Shown piece after piece: positions 18,665 through 26,767 of a DNA stretch of 64,000 nt. The DNA is from Methanolobus sp. WCC4. Its GTDB lineage: Archaea; Halobacteriota; Methanosarcinia; Methanosarcinales; Methanosarcinaceae. The DNA lies in the NCBI RefSeq assembly GCF_038022665.1, contig NZ_CP150629.1, forward strand, positions 2,028,480-2,092,479, read 5' to 3'. The notes beneath the pieces were generated by a model. The model saw only the letters and a list, made by a program, of their open reading frames with translations, searched no databases and had not been told where the DNA came from. A program made the position numbers and the translations under genes. How positions within the stretch are numbered: position 1 is the stretch's first letter; each line of letters begins with the position of its first letter.

Positions 18665-19957
18665 TCACTTCTTGTCAGCGAGCATTATCTTGACAAGACC
18701 CGCAGCAACATCCATTGATGTGCAGTCCTCATCAAGCATCTGCTCCACCCAGTGGATATACTTACCAAGATGACCTTCATCAATAGTATCTTTCACTTTC
18801 TTTGCGAGCATATTGGCCTTGAAGTCCTCGGCATCGCTCCTGGTAGGTATCTTGCGGCACTGGATCTTTGTCTTGGTGTACTTCTGGATGCTCTTGATCT
18901 TATAGATCTCCTTCGGGGTGACAAAGGTGAATGCCATTCCCTGCCTTCCTGCACGTCCCGTCCTGCCGATCCTGTGGACATATGATTCCTCATCCTGTGG
19001 CATATCCAGGTTAAATACTACCTCGATATTCTCCACATCGATACCACGGGCTGCCACATCTGTAGCCACAAGGGTCTCTATCTCTCCTTTCCTGAAAGAT
19101 GCCATTACCTTCTCTCTCTGGTTCTGCTTCATATCACCATGAAGACCATCTGCAAGGTAACCTCTTGTCTTGAGGGTAGCAACAAGCTCATCCACCTTCT
19201 TCTTGGTATTACAGAACACAAGGGAAGATTTGACATCATGGATATCGATCATCCTGCAAAGGACATCCGTTTTCATATGATGTTTAACTTCAAAATATGC
19301 CTGTTCCATATTCGGAACCGTAACTACCTTGTGGATGGTCTTTACATGCTCAGGATTCTGCTGATATCTCTTCGTGAGCTTCATTATAGGCTTTGGCATG
19401 GTAGCAGAGAAAAGAATGGTCTGCCTTTCTTCAGGAGCACTGCTAAGTATACTTTCGATATCCTCCCTGAATCCCATATCAAGCATCTCATCAGCCTCAT
19501 CCAGAACGATCATTTCAAGACCATCCAGCTTCAATGTTCTGCGCTCGATGTGGTCAAGTACCCTTCCCGGAGTACCGATAACGATCTGAACACCCCTTCT
19601 GAGGGCCTTTATCTGTCTATCAATATTCTGTCCACCGTAAACAGGCAGGATCGTGGCCCCTGTATATTTACCAAGTTTACCCATTTCCTCTGCAACCTGG
19701 TTTGCAAGTTCCCTTGTAGGACAAAGCACAAGTACCTGGGTCCTCTTGCTTCTGGCATTGACCATTTCAAGAGCTGGTATGCCAAATGATGCGGTCTTAC
19801 CTGTACCTGTCTGGGCCTGGCCGATAACATCCCTGCCTTCAAGAATAAAAGGGATAGACTTGGACTGAATAGGAGTGGGTTCTTCAAAACCCAGGTCAGT
19901 TATTGCTTTTTCTATATTACGTGATAATTGAAGGTCTTTAAAAGTTGATGATTCCAT
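18665..19957 (-). CDS. DEAD-box RNA helicase
   Basis: An ATP-dependent RNA helicase of about 430 residues. All core motifs are visible in order: Q motif (FEEPTPIQSKSIPF), AQTGTGKT (I), PTREL (Ia), GTPGR (Ib), DEAD (II), SAT (III), TDVAARGID (V) and HRIGRTGRAG (VI), followed by a short C-terminal extension. The ATG at 19957 gives the canonical N-terminus (MESSTFKDLQL) and has AGGAA upstream; the frame runs further 5' without good sites. The 370-bp upstream region suggests a long leader, as in cold-induced archaeal helicases. Grouping with the TRAM protein and aIF1A fits a role in RNA structure and translation. Confidence 0.95.
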   Translation of the reverse strand: MESSTFKDLQLSRNIEKAITDLGFEEPTPIQSKSIPFILEGRDVIGQAQTGTGKTASFGIPALEMVNARSKRTQVLVLCPTRELANQVAEEMGKLGKYTGATILPVYGGQNIDRQIKALRRGVQIVIGTPGRVLDHIERRTLKLDGLEMIVLDEADEMLDMGFREDIESILSSAPEERQTILFSATMPKPIMKLTKRYQQNPEHVKTIHKVVTVPNMEQAYFEVKHHMKTDVLCRMIDIHDVKSSLVFCNTKKKVDELVATLKTRGYLADGLHGDMKQNQREKVMASFRKGEIETLVATDVAARGIDVENIEVVFNLDMPQDEESYVHRIGRTGRAGRQGMAFTFVTPKEIYKIKSIQKYTKTKIQCRKIPTRSDAEDFKANMLAKKVKDTIDEGHLGKYIHWVEQMLDEDCTSMDVAAGLVKIMLADKK

Positions 19958-20376
19958 AGTAATAGTTCCTGTGATTATGTGGCCCTGCATGTAAAACATG
20001 GGATGAGTGACATCATCATGATCTGTTTCCAATTTGGCCCTCTTTAAGAATAAATGTCCCAAATTGTTTTGGCAAGACAAAACAAAAAAGAGCAGTGCTT
20101 TACTAACAGCAACAATGGAGTTAAGTCTGTCGGTGATAAGGAAGAACAGGCTGGCAATTCTGGCGATCAGGACCGGATATCCTGACGATCAGACCGCATA
20201 GATGCTATAGATCCCTACAGTTAAATGAGCATATCAGAGCTAATTTATTTATAAAAGGAGAACAGTGGGCTTTATGGGAGTATTTGTCATTACCTGTAGG
20301 TTTACAAACAGGATATCCCATGAACATTTGAATGAACCATAGTAAACAATTATGGGAAAATAGGGAGAAATTGATC

Positions 20377-20700
20377 ATGTCAGAGTGGATAGTCGCAATG
20401 AAAGATGCAGACCTGAAAGAAGAGAAGATCAAGGTCATTAAAACAGAGAACAAACAGATCGCCCTTATCAGGAAAGATAATGATATCTTTGCACTCCTGA
20501 ATGAGTGTCCTCATGAAGGATGTCCTCTTAAGAACGGAACACTTGAGGACTATACACTTAAATGTGCCTGCCACAACTGGGGATTTGACATCCGCACCGG
20601 AGAGAATGTTGATACAGGAGAATATATCGATATAGATGACCCAAGGGTGGACATCTTCGAGACAAAAATAGAGGATGGTAATATAGAGATCCTTATTTAG
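20377..20700 (+). CDS. Rieske [2Fe-2S] ferredoxin-like protein
   Basis: A soluble 107-residue Rieske protein. The cluster ligands are C-x-H (ECPHEGCPL) and C-x2-H (KCACHNWGFD), the order and spacing of NirD- or dioxygenase-type ferredoxins. No membrane anchor is present. The ATG at 20377 is preceded by AGGGAG. It stands alone, so its electron partner is unknown. Confidence 0.9.
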   Translation: MSEWIVAMKDADLKEEKIKVIKTENKQIALIRKDNDIFALLNECPHEGCPLKNGTLEDYTLKCACHNWGFDIRTGENVDTGEYIDIDDPRVDIFETKIEDGNIEILI

Positions 20701-21006
20701 GACATACCCTTACAAGAGGATTAGGATCCTTATATATCCGTCAGTGCATACACAGTAACACTTCCTGTTATGACCATGCCAGTAGCATATGCCATGAAGC
20801 ATGGATAATTTATTTTATACAGTATAGCATATATTTCCAGGTAATGATCTGAATAGTGAATTACAAATGTCCGGAATACTGGAATTAAAGAACACTTACA
20901 ATATAAATATATATTTATATTATAACTGCTTAAAAGGTATTTTAGATTATAGGCATACATGGAGCGGGGCTTGCTTCATGCTATTTTAATATATAGAGGT
21001 GGAAAA
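20701..21006. promoter_or_regulatory. AT-rich region upstream of pilin gene
   Basis: This 306-bp gap holds no gene that I can support. A perfect 22-bp palindrome of A/T (AATATAAATAT mirrored, 20900-20921) lies about 85 bp before the pilin start and contains TATA-like sequence. It is probably the promoter. Confidence 0.4.
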
Positions 21007-21495
21007 TTGTACAGATCATTCAAGAACTCAGAAGCGTTATCTCCGGTCATAGGAACCATCATGATGGTAGCTGTAGCCGTCATCCTTACAGGAGTTATTT
21101 TCTCAGTAATAGGACCTGACCCTATAAGGAGTGCCCCACAGGCAGGCATAATAGCATCCAGCGACAGTATCGGCTCAGACATAGTCGTCAAGTTAACACA
21201 TCAGGGTGGCGAAGAACTAATATTCACTGAAGCACAGACAAAGATAATTATTTCAGGCAGTTCTAACGCTGATGGTACTGTATCTTTCTCAAACCTTGTC
21301 ACTGAAAGCGACAGGAAATTCACTACTGGCGATTCACTCTACCTGTACATTGCAGGTGGTGACGTATGCATTGGTAACAGCACTCTGCCAAATGCTGACC
21401 ACACCGATATCGCTCAGAGTGGTGAGACAGTTGATATCAGGGTCCTTGATGTCAATAGTCAGCAGATGATAGCTGACATCAGTGCCAGATTCTAA
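21007..21495 (+). CDS. Archaeal type IV pilin-like protein (DUF1628 N-terminus)
   Basis: A 162-residue secreted protein. It starts with a short basic leader, then the class III signal region SEALSPVIGTIMMVAVAVIL, typical of archaeal pilins with DUF1628, followed by a Thr/Ser-rich beta domain. Prepilin peptidase would cut before the hydrophobic stretch. The start is taken as the TTG at 21007, because AGAGGTGG precedes it; an ATG at 20959 lies upstream with no ribosome site. No pilus assembly genes are adjacent. A role in adhesion or as a surface filament subunit is likely but not shown. Confidence 0.85.
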   Translation: MYRSFKNSEALSPVIGTIMMVAVAVILTGVIFSVIGPDPIRSAPQAGIIASSDSIGSDIVVKLTHQGGEELIFTEAQTKIIISGSSNADGTVSFSNLVTESDRKFTTGDSLYLYIAGGDVCIGNSTLPNADHTDIAQSGETVDIRVLDVNSQQMIADISARF

Positions 21496-21509
21496 ATATA
21501 AGTAACAGG

Positions 21510-22265
21510 TCATTTGTTTGCGTTCTTCTGGAAAACGAAGAACGTATAACCATATTCATCTGAGTGTTCTTTGAAGACCTCTATCTCTTTTCTGGAAAAC
21601 TCGATTATCATTTCTGCTTCGGTGTTCCCTTTATATTTATCACTGATATCATCGAGTCTTTTTTCCAGAGGGATGTAATAGTCATCCCACCAGGCAGAAG
21701 CTGGCAGCTTAAAGCGGTCAATGATATTATATCCTGCTGACGTGATGACTTTTTCAGTGTCAGGTATATCCCTGATATCAGGATAGCTTTCCTGCCAGAA
21801 CTGAAGTGATTCCGCAGAAGGTTCATCTTTGAACCATGTTGCTTCTGTAACTGCCATATAACCTCCTTCTTTCAGGAATTGTTTCCAGTATGAAAGTCCT
21901 TTTTCAAAACCAATGATAAAGATAGAACCTTCAGCCCATATAACATCAAATTCCCCGGCTTCGAACGGAAGGTCATCCATAGAAGCACAGACCGTACTAA
22001 TCCTGTCCTCAAGTCCCTCTTTTGCTGCATTTTCCATCAGTTCATCCAGAAATGGCTGGTAAATATCAGTTGCAGTGATGTGACATTCATTGCAGATCCT
22101 TGCAAGATGGATCGTCTGCATACCCACACCACAACCAATGTCAAGGATCCGGGATACATCTGGAACAGAGGGTATTGTCCTGAAGGCCTTTTCAGTACAT
22201 TCATTGCTGCCAGGACCCTGTCTGGGCAATCCGTCAAATATCTCAAAAATAGGTGATTCACTCAT
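21510..22265 (-). CDS. Class I SAM-dependent methyltransferase
   Basis: A 251-residue soluble protein with a Rossmann methyltransferase core: motif I LDIGCGVGMQTIHLA near residue 41, acidic loop ITATDIYQPF, motif II region FDVIWAEGSIFIIG. The C-terminal part carries Trp-rich sequence (SAWWDDYYIPLEKR). It resembles UbiE/MerR-neighbour type methyltransferases of unknown substrate. The gene is convergent with the pilin gene, 14 bp between ends. Confidence 0.85.
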   Translation of the reverse strand: MSESPIFEIFDGLPRQGPGSNECTEKAFRTIPSVPDVSRILDIGCGVGMQTIHLARICNECHITATDIYQPFLDELMENAAKEGLEDRISTVCASMDDLPFEAGEFDVIWAEGSIFIIGFEKGLSYWKQFLKEGGYMAVTEATWFKDEPSAESLQFWQESYPDIRDIPDTEKVITSAGYNIIDRFKLPASAWWDDYYIPLEKRLDDISDKYKGNTEAEMIIEFSRKEIEVFKEHSDEYGYTFFVFQKNANK

Positions 22266-22469
22266 AAATATTTTTAAGGAAAATACAGATTAAATCTGTT
22301 GTGCTCTGTAGTTAATAATTACGTTTTTAAAACATGCCAGTGAGAACTGAATATATAAAGTACCAGCACACACTGAAAGTAGAACATGATCAGAAGATAC
22401 ACTGGAAGAAACGGGATAGCAGGAGATCTGTAGCTCCTGACATTATCCCTTACATTACATTTTATTTGT

Positions 22470-23546
22470 TTACCTGAACTTGTCAAGATAGTACTTGAAG
22501 AAATTCTCAACGGTCACGGTTGTAACTGATGTATCGGTGTTGCCTCCATTATCCATAACAGTAAGTGTTACTGTGTATACACCTGCCGTGTTGTATGCAT
22601 GGAAAACGGTCGAACCAACTGCAGTTGTACCATCACCAAGGTCCCAGGTATATGACATTATAGTTCCGTCAGGGTCATAGGAACCGGTGGCTGCAAGTTT
22701 CATCTTCTTTCCAACCCTTGCATCATACGGACCATTTGCATAGGCGACCGGTGAAAGGTCTGAAGGAAGAACTTCTACTGTCAGGACTCCGGTATCAGTG
22801 AGATAGCCATCTGTTACCGCAACATCTATGGAATGTGTACCTACCTGACTGATATCAGGTGTCCACAAGAGGTTCCCTGTTGAAGCATCAAATATAGCTC
22901 CCACCGGAAGGGAAGCTGCTGAGAATAAGAGAACGTCATTGTCTGCATCCGTTGCCTGCAAGGTCAGGTCAAGGACCTTGTTCTCAGTGATCTGCACCGT
23001 GCCGGTATCGACCAACACAGGTCTTGAATCTATCAGTATTGTGGCATCGTTCACAACATAATTTGCGGAATTTGAAGAAGCATCACTTACAATGACATTC
23101 TCAAGACCAAGAGTCATATATCCGACATTATTTCCAGCATTCATGGTCAGAGACGCAACCGTACCTGCCTCTGATACAGGCGTGTTCCCAATGAGCGCAG
23201 AATAGACAGTTCCGGAACTGGTACTGCTCTGCATATTCTCTTTCACTTCAAAGACGGTTGATGCACCATAACGGGAGAAGATATCCCCTTCTGAAATAGC
23301 AACAACTGAAGTACTCTCATCAGTATACGTCATATCGAACTGTACACCGGAAACAGGAATTACTGGCATAAGTTCTACCATTACATTAAACGTGCTTCCC
23401 GGCTCTACCTGATAGGAAGATGGGATCACACTTATCTCGCTTACATCAACCTGTTCCGAACTTGTGTTCCCTGCAAGACCCAGAACAGTGATAATTGTCA
23501 TTAGGATAAAAATGAAGAATAGATTAGATCGTTTTGGAAGATTCAT
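22470..23546 (-). CDS. Secreted protein with cohesin-like, Ig-like and PKD domains
   Basis: A 358-residue exported protein. It has an N-terminal signal peptide (basic start, then FFIFILMTIITVLGLAG), a cohesin-like domain (PGSTFNVMVELMPVIPVSGV then QFDMTYTD, about residues 40-170), a cadherin/He-PIG-type Ig domain (TDADNDVLLFSAASLPVGA onward), and a C-terminal PKD domain (ATGSYDPDGTIMSYTWDLGD). No C-terminal anchor or sorting signal is visible. Such proteins occur on the surface of Methanosarcinaceae, likely in the envelope or extracellular matrix. Confidence 0.85.
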   Translation of the reverse strand: MNLPKRSNLFFIFILMTIITVLGLAGNTSSEQVDVSEISVIPSSYQVEPGSTFNVMVELMPVIPVSGVQFDMTYTDESTSVVAISEGDIFSRYGASTVFEVKENMQSSTSSGTVYSALIGNTPVSEAGTVASLTMNAGNNVGYMTLGLENVIVSDASSNSANYVVNDATILIDSRPVLVDTGTVQITENKVLDLTLQATDADNDVLLFSAASLPVGAIFDASTGNLLWTPDISQVGTHSIDVAVTDGYLTDTGVLTVEVLPSDLSPVAYANGPYDARVGKKMKLAATGSYDPDGTIMSYTWDLGDGTTAVGSTVFHAYNTAGVYTVTLTVMDNGGNTDTSVTTVTVENFFKYYLDKFR

Positions 23547-23934
23547 GAACGCACCACATTTGAGGATGCTTGTTTATGCATATTAGGGTAATGAGTATGG
23601 ATCACCCGAATATGTACATGAAATAAGGAAGTGTGTACATAAATAACAGTTTATCTCAGAATAAACTGGAAAAGTGATACTTTTAATCATTATGTCCTTG
23701 AATATAACCCTATTCAAATGAACAGAAGAATGAGAAACATAGAAGAGTGAATTTTTCAAAGGCTTTACAGAGGGAAGGTTCGATACACATGCCATAAAAT
23801 GAAGGTTGTGGAGTTGGAGGTAGAATTGATGGCGTTGTGACCCTGTTTTTTACTGTAAAGCCTATGAATTTTATTGTGGAGTTAATTTTTAGTGATAATT
23901 GTGATATGATATTTCGTTTTTGAAATATGAAAGA
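23547..23934. other. Intergenic region downstream of mtaB
   Basis: About 390 bp with no supported gene. ATATTTC (23909-23915) and GAAATAT (23922-23928) form a second small hairpin next to the mtaB terminator. The rest is the upstream region of the secreted cohesin/PKD gene. Confidence 0.4.
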
Positions 23935-23962
23935 AAGAAGTTTTTCCGAAGAAAAACTTCTT
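23935..23962 (-). terminator. Terminator hairpin of mtaCB with UUCG loop
   Basis: Perfect 12-bp stem (23935-23946 with 23951-23962) and a 4-nt loop. Read on the minus strand the loop is C-TTCG-G, a very stable tetraloop in RNA. It begins 10 nt past the mtaB stop, and a pyrimidine-rich stretch follows. Confidence 0.8.
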
Positions 23963-23972
23963 AGTACTACAT

Positions 23973-25352
23973 TTAGAGAGCGTAGTTCTCTGGCTTGAAG
24001 ACTGGTACTTCTGTCTTGAACTTCTCCATGCATTCGCTCATGAATGTCTCGGACTCTGAGGTGATTGCGTCGAGTTCTGCGGTTGCCTTTGCGAGTGCAC
24101 CGAGCTCGAACTTTGTCATCTCAAGACCCTCTGCGTTGTTCAGAGTGTCACAGCATGCTACTGCAGCGTTCTTTGCACGGAGGAAGATGTCGTCTCCGTC
24201 CTTTACGATTGCTTCACCGACTGCGTATGCGTTGTCGTATGCAAGGACATATGACTGTGGGTCTCTGAATCTGTCGGAAGCCATGAGGAGGTCTCTGAGG
24301 ATCTTCTCGTTTCCTGACTTAAGAGCTGTGTTCATGAGAGCACAGTCGTAGTTGAGGGACTCGGACCAGCACTGTACTGATGTACCACCGAATTCTGCGT
24401 GGTATTCAACAGACTCGTTTGACCAGAGGTCACAGCACTGCATGATAAGGTTACCCATGACATCGGAGTGTGCACAGGTGGATGTCTTACCTTCAAAGGA
24501 CATTGGCATACCGGAGATTGCCTTTACGATGATGTTCTCGTATCCACAGTCCTTTCCTGGACCTACTGCGCCAGCCTCGTATGCTGCGAGTGATCTTGGA
24601 GCGGAGATTGCTCTTGCGAGGATTGCAAGGGTGTGTGCAAGGTTCTTGTCGAGGAGACCACCTGCAATGAACATTGCGGTGTTTGCCTGTGCACAGTCTG
24701 TGTCACCAGCAGCGGTTACGCCCTTCTGCTGAGCTACCTTTGCGATCTCCTGCCAGAGGTATTCCATGTCCATGGTACCGAGGCAGCCGATTGCGTAGAG
24801 CATACCTGGAACGTCGTTCCTGAGTACTGCGTAGTCGAAGATCTCCTTTCCACCCATTGATTCAATGGAGAGAAGGTCTGCGCCGCTTTCTGCGATCTGT
24901 TCGAAGGACTCCATGACCACTGTCATCTTGTCGCCTCTGAGCTCCATGAACTCTTTGTGCTCTCTGATGTCACCAGGGGTGTGTCTCAGTGCACATTTGA
25001 TTCCATATTCTTCATGGTACTCTTCCATGATGGTCTTCTGTGCGTGTGCTACAGCTGCTCCCCATGATGGGTTGTTGGTCATCTGCTGAACGTGCTCTGT
25101 CTCAAGTACTACGGATGGGAAACCGACCTGGACCATTCTAGCCATGATGTCTTTTGTGATTCTCTGGTACTCGTTTACGAGCTTCTCCATAGACTCACCA
25201 GCTTCTGGCCTTGGTGCGTAGTTAACTTCTGCAGTTGTGTATCCTGCTCCTATCTCGAGGTCAAGACCTGCTTTCACAGGTTTCTTTGCGTTACCGAAGA
25301 CCATCTCATCTGCTTCGGAATATGCCATTGATGTAAATCTGTTAATTGCCAT
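23973..25352 (-). CDS. mtaB: Methanol:corrinoid methyltransferase MtaB
   Basis: MtaB is a zinc enzyme that transfers the methyl group of methanol to the cobalt of MtaC, the first step of methanol methanogenesis. The 459-residue length is standard. The zinc ligands known from Methanosarcina barkeri align exactly: Glu164 (LSIESMGG), Cys220 (GDTDCAQA) and Cys269 (GPGKDCGYE). The ATG is preceded by AAGGTGATC. mtaC lies 11 bp upstream in the same operon and a strong hairpin ends the unit. MtaB does not use pyrrolysine, and no internal TAG is present. Confidence 0.97.
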   Translation of the reverse strand: MAINRFTSMAYSEADEMVFGNAKKPVKAGLDLEIGAGYTTAEVNYAPRPEAGESMEKLVNEYQRITKDIMARMVQVGFPSVVLETEHVQQMTNNPSWGAAVAHAQKTIMEEYHEEYGIKCALRHTPGDIREHKEFMELRGDKMTVVMESFEQIAESGADLLSIESMGGKEIFDYAVLRNDVPGMLYAIGCLGTMDMEYLWQEIAKVAQQKGVTAAGDTDCAQANTAMFIAGGLLDKNLAHTLAILARAISAPRSLAAYEAGAVGPGKDCGYENIIVKAISGMPMSFEGKTSTCAHSDVMGNLIMQCCDLWSNESVEYHAEFGGTSVQCWSESLNYDCALMNTALKSGNEKILRDLLMASDRFRDPQSYVLAYDNAYAVGEAIVKDGDDIFLRAKNAAVACCDTLNNAEGLEMTKFELGALAKATAELDAITSESETFMSECMEKFKTEVPVFKPENYAL

Positions 25353-25363
25353 TTGTGATCACC

Positions 25364-26128
25364 TTAGTGGTTGTGGAATTTCTCTCTCAGTGCTGCAATG
25401 TCTGCGCCTGCAATGATAGCGTCTGCCATCTTTGGTGCGTCTGCTGCTTCTTCTCCGTATACACCAAGTGAGTAGGTTGATACGAAGTCCTGGTTGACTG
25501 CTCCGCCACCACATGCGAATGGAAGCTCAAGTCCGCCTTCTACAAGAAGGTCGTTGACTTCCTTGAATGCGTACATGGTTGTTGTCATGAGTGCAGTTCC
25601 GGTCATCATGATTGGCTCGTATTCCTTGACAGCTGCGATTGCTTCTGCTGCTGGGACATCTCTTCCGAGGTCGATGACTTCATAGCCGTTTGCTCTGAGG
25701 AGAGCTGCTACGATTGACTTTCCGATGTCGTGTACGTCACCTTCTGCGACCATACAGACGACCTTGCCCTTTGGCTCTGGTGTGGAATCGCCCTGTGCCT
25801 TACAGAACTCGATACCCTCAAGCATTGCGTCTGCGGACATCATTACGTTTGGAAGGAAGATTACACCCTGGTCATAAAGGTCTGTTACTACCTTCATACC
25901 GACCATAAGTGCATCGTCGATGAGTGCGATTGGGTCCTTGCCTGCTTCGATAGCTGCTTCAAGACCTTCGATGACATCATCTTCTTCACCCTCGAAGATC
26001 GCTTCTGCGATTGCTCTGAATAACTCATCTTTTGGATAGAGTTCAGCTGCTGCTTCCTCAGGGGTCATTGATTTTTCCATTTTAACGTTGTATCTGATAA
26101 GGATACCTTCTTTGTCTACTATTAACAT
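25364..26128 (-). CDS. mtaC: Methanol corrinoid protein MtaC
   Basis: MtaC carries the corrinoid that accepts the methyl group from methanol via MtaB and passes it to coenzyme M via MtaA. The 254-residue protein has the helical B12-cap domain (residues about 25-120) and a Rossmann B12-binding domain with D-V-H-D-I-G (GDVHDIGKSI), whose His is the lower cobalt ligand, plus the later GGGAVNQDF loop. The start has GAAGGAGGT upstream. It is the first gene of the mtaC-mtaB operon. No mtaA lies in the window. Confidence 0.97.
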   Translation of the reverse strand: MLIVDKEGILIRYNVKMEKSMTPEEAAAELYPKDELFRAIAEAIFEGEEDDVIEGLEAAIEAGKDPIALIDDALMVGMKVVTDLYDQGVIFLPNVMMSADAMLEGIEFCKAQGDSTPEPKGKVVCMVAEGDVHDIGKSIVAALLRANGYEVIDLGRDVPAAEAIAAVKEYEPIMMTGTALMTTTMYAFKEVNDLLVEGGLELPFACGGGAVNQDFVSTYSLGVYGEEAADAPKMADAIIAGADIAALREKFHNH

Positions 26129-26767
26129 TCTATACCTCCTTCAATTTGGATAGTTTAGTTCTTTGAGCTTGGGTCAAGCTCAATCCAATCTACACAAAAA
26201 GGTTCTCTCGAACCTCAAAATACCCACTTTTTTCATGATATATAAAGGTTATCTTGCTAATGTACACATATATAAGTATTACTATTTGAGAAAAATCAAA
26301 CCAATATAAAAATTAAGATTTATATGCGTTATTGATAGTGTTTTTTTAATTCATGTGCATTTGTGTAATGCAGCAGCTACAAAATATAGGCAAATGTTAT
26401 TATATAATGAATCAAAAGATTATCTAAAATAACTATATAAAAAGAAATGTATTGCTCAGAATATACAATAGACAATAACATACAAAATAGTAAAAAAAGA
26501 CTACCGATGCATATCGATATTAAAAAATACAAAGAGAATAAAAAAAAGTTACCAGAAAAAAGACCATTACATTTAAATAGAACAACATTCCGGATTTTAG
26601 GTTTAGCAGACAGTAAATTCAGAGAGTAATTGATAAAATCACAATCCAGACACTCATTATGAATAAAAATGAAAAAATAACTAAATATAATAAAGTAGAC
26701 ATAAATTACTCAGGAATAAAGAGTAAGATATCTGGAAAAAAGCCACATCCTGACCAAAAGAGATATA
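26129..26767. promoter_or_regulatory. mtaC promoter and structured leader; otherwise empty AT-rich DNA
   Basis: On the minus strand a TATA-like TTTATATAT (about 26236-26246) would start transcription near 26220, giving a leader of about 90 nt. The rest, up to the sensor stop, is very AT-rich; the ORF at 26447-26629 on the plus strand (60 codons, Lys-rich) has no Shine-Dalgarno and is not supported. Confidence 0.5.
26165..26214 (-). promoter_or_regulatory. Leader element of mtaC: two hairpins flanking a conserved sequence
   Basis: GAGCTTG/CAAGCTC (26165-26171 and 26175-26181, 3-nt loop) and GGTTC/GAACC (26201-26205 and 26210-26214, 4-nt loop) flank the sequence at 26180-26202. The latter recurs at 30110-30132 with a single mismatch. 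The position in the predicted 5' leader suggests an RNA regulatory element for methanol genes; that function is inferred. Confidence 0.55.

Noticed and set aside
19139-19789. Plus-strand frame of 216 codons inside the DEAD-box helicase
   Set aside because: All helicase motifs lie on the minus strand; this is an antisense shadow.
26447-26629. Small Lys-rich plus-strand ORF upstream of mtaC
   Set aside because: No Shine-Dalgarno, very AT-rich, no recognisable motif; probably chance.
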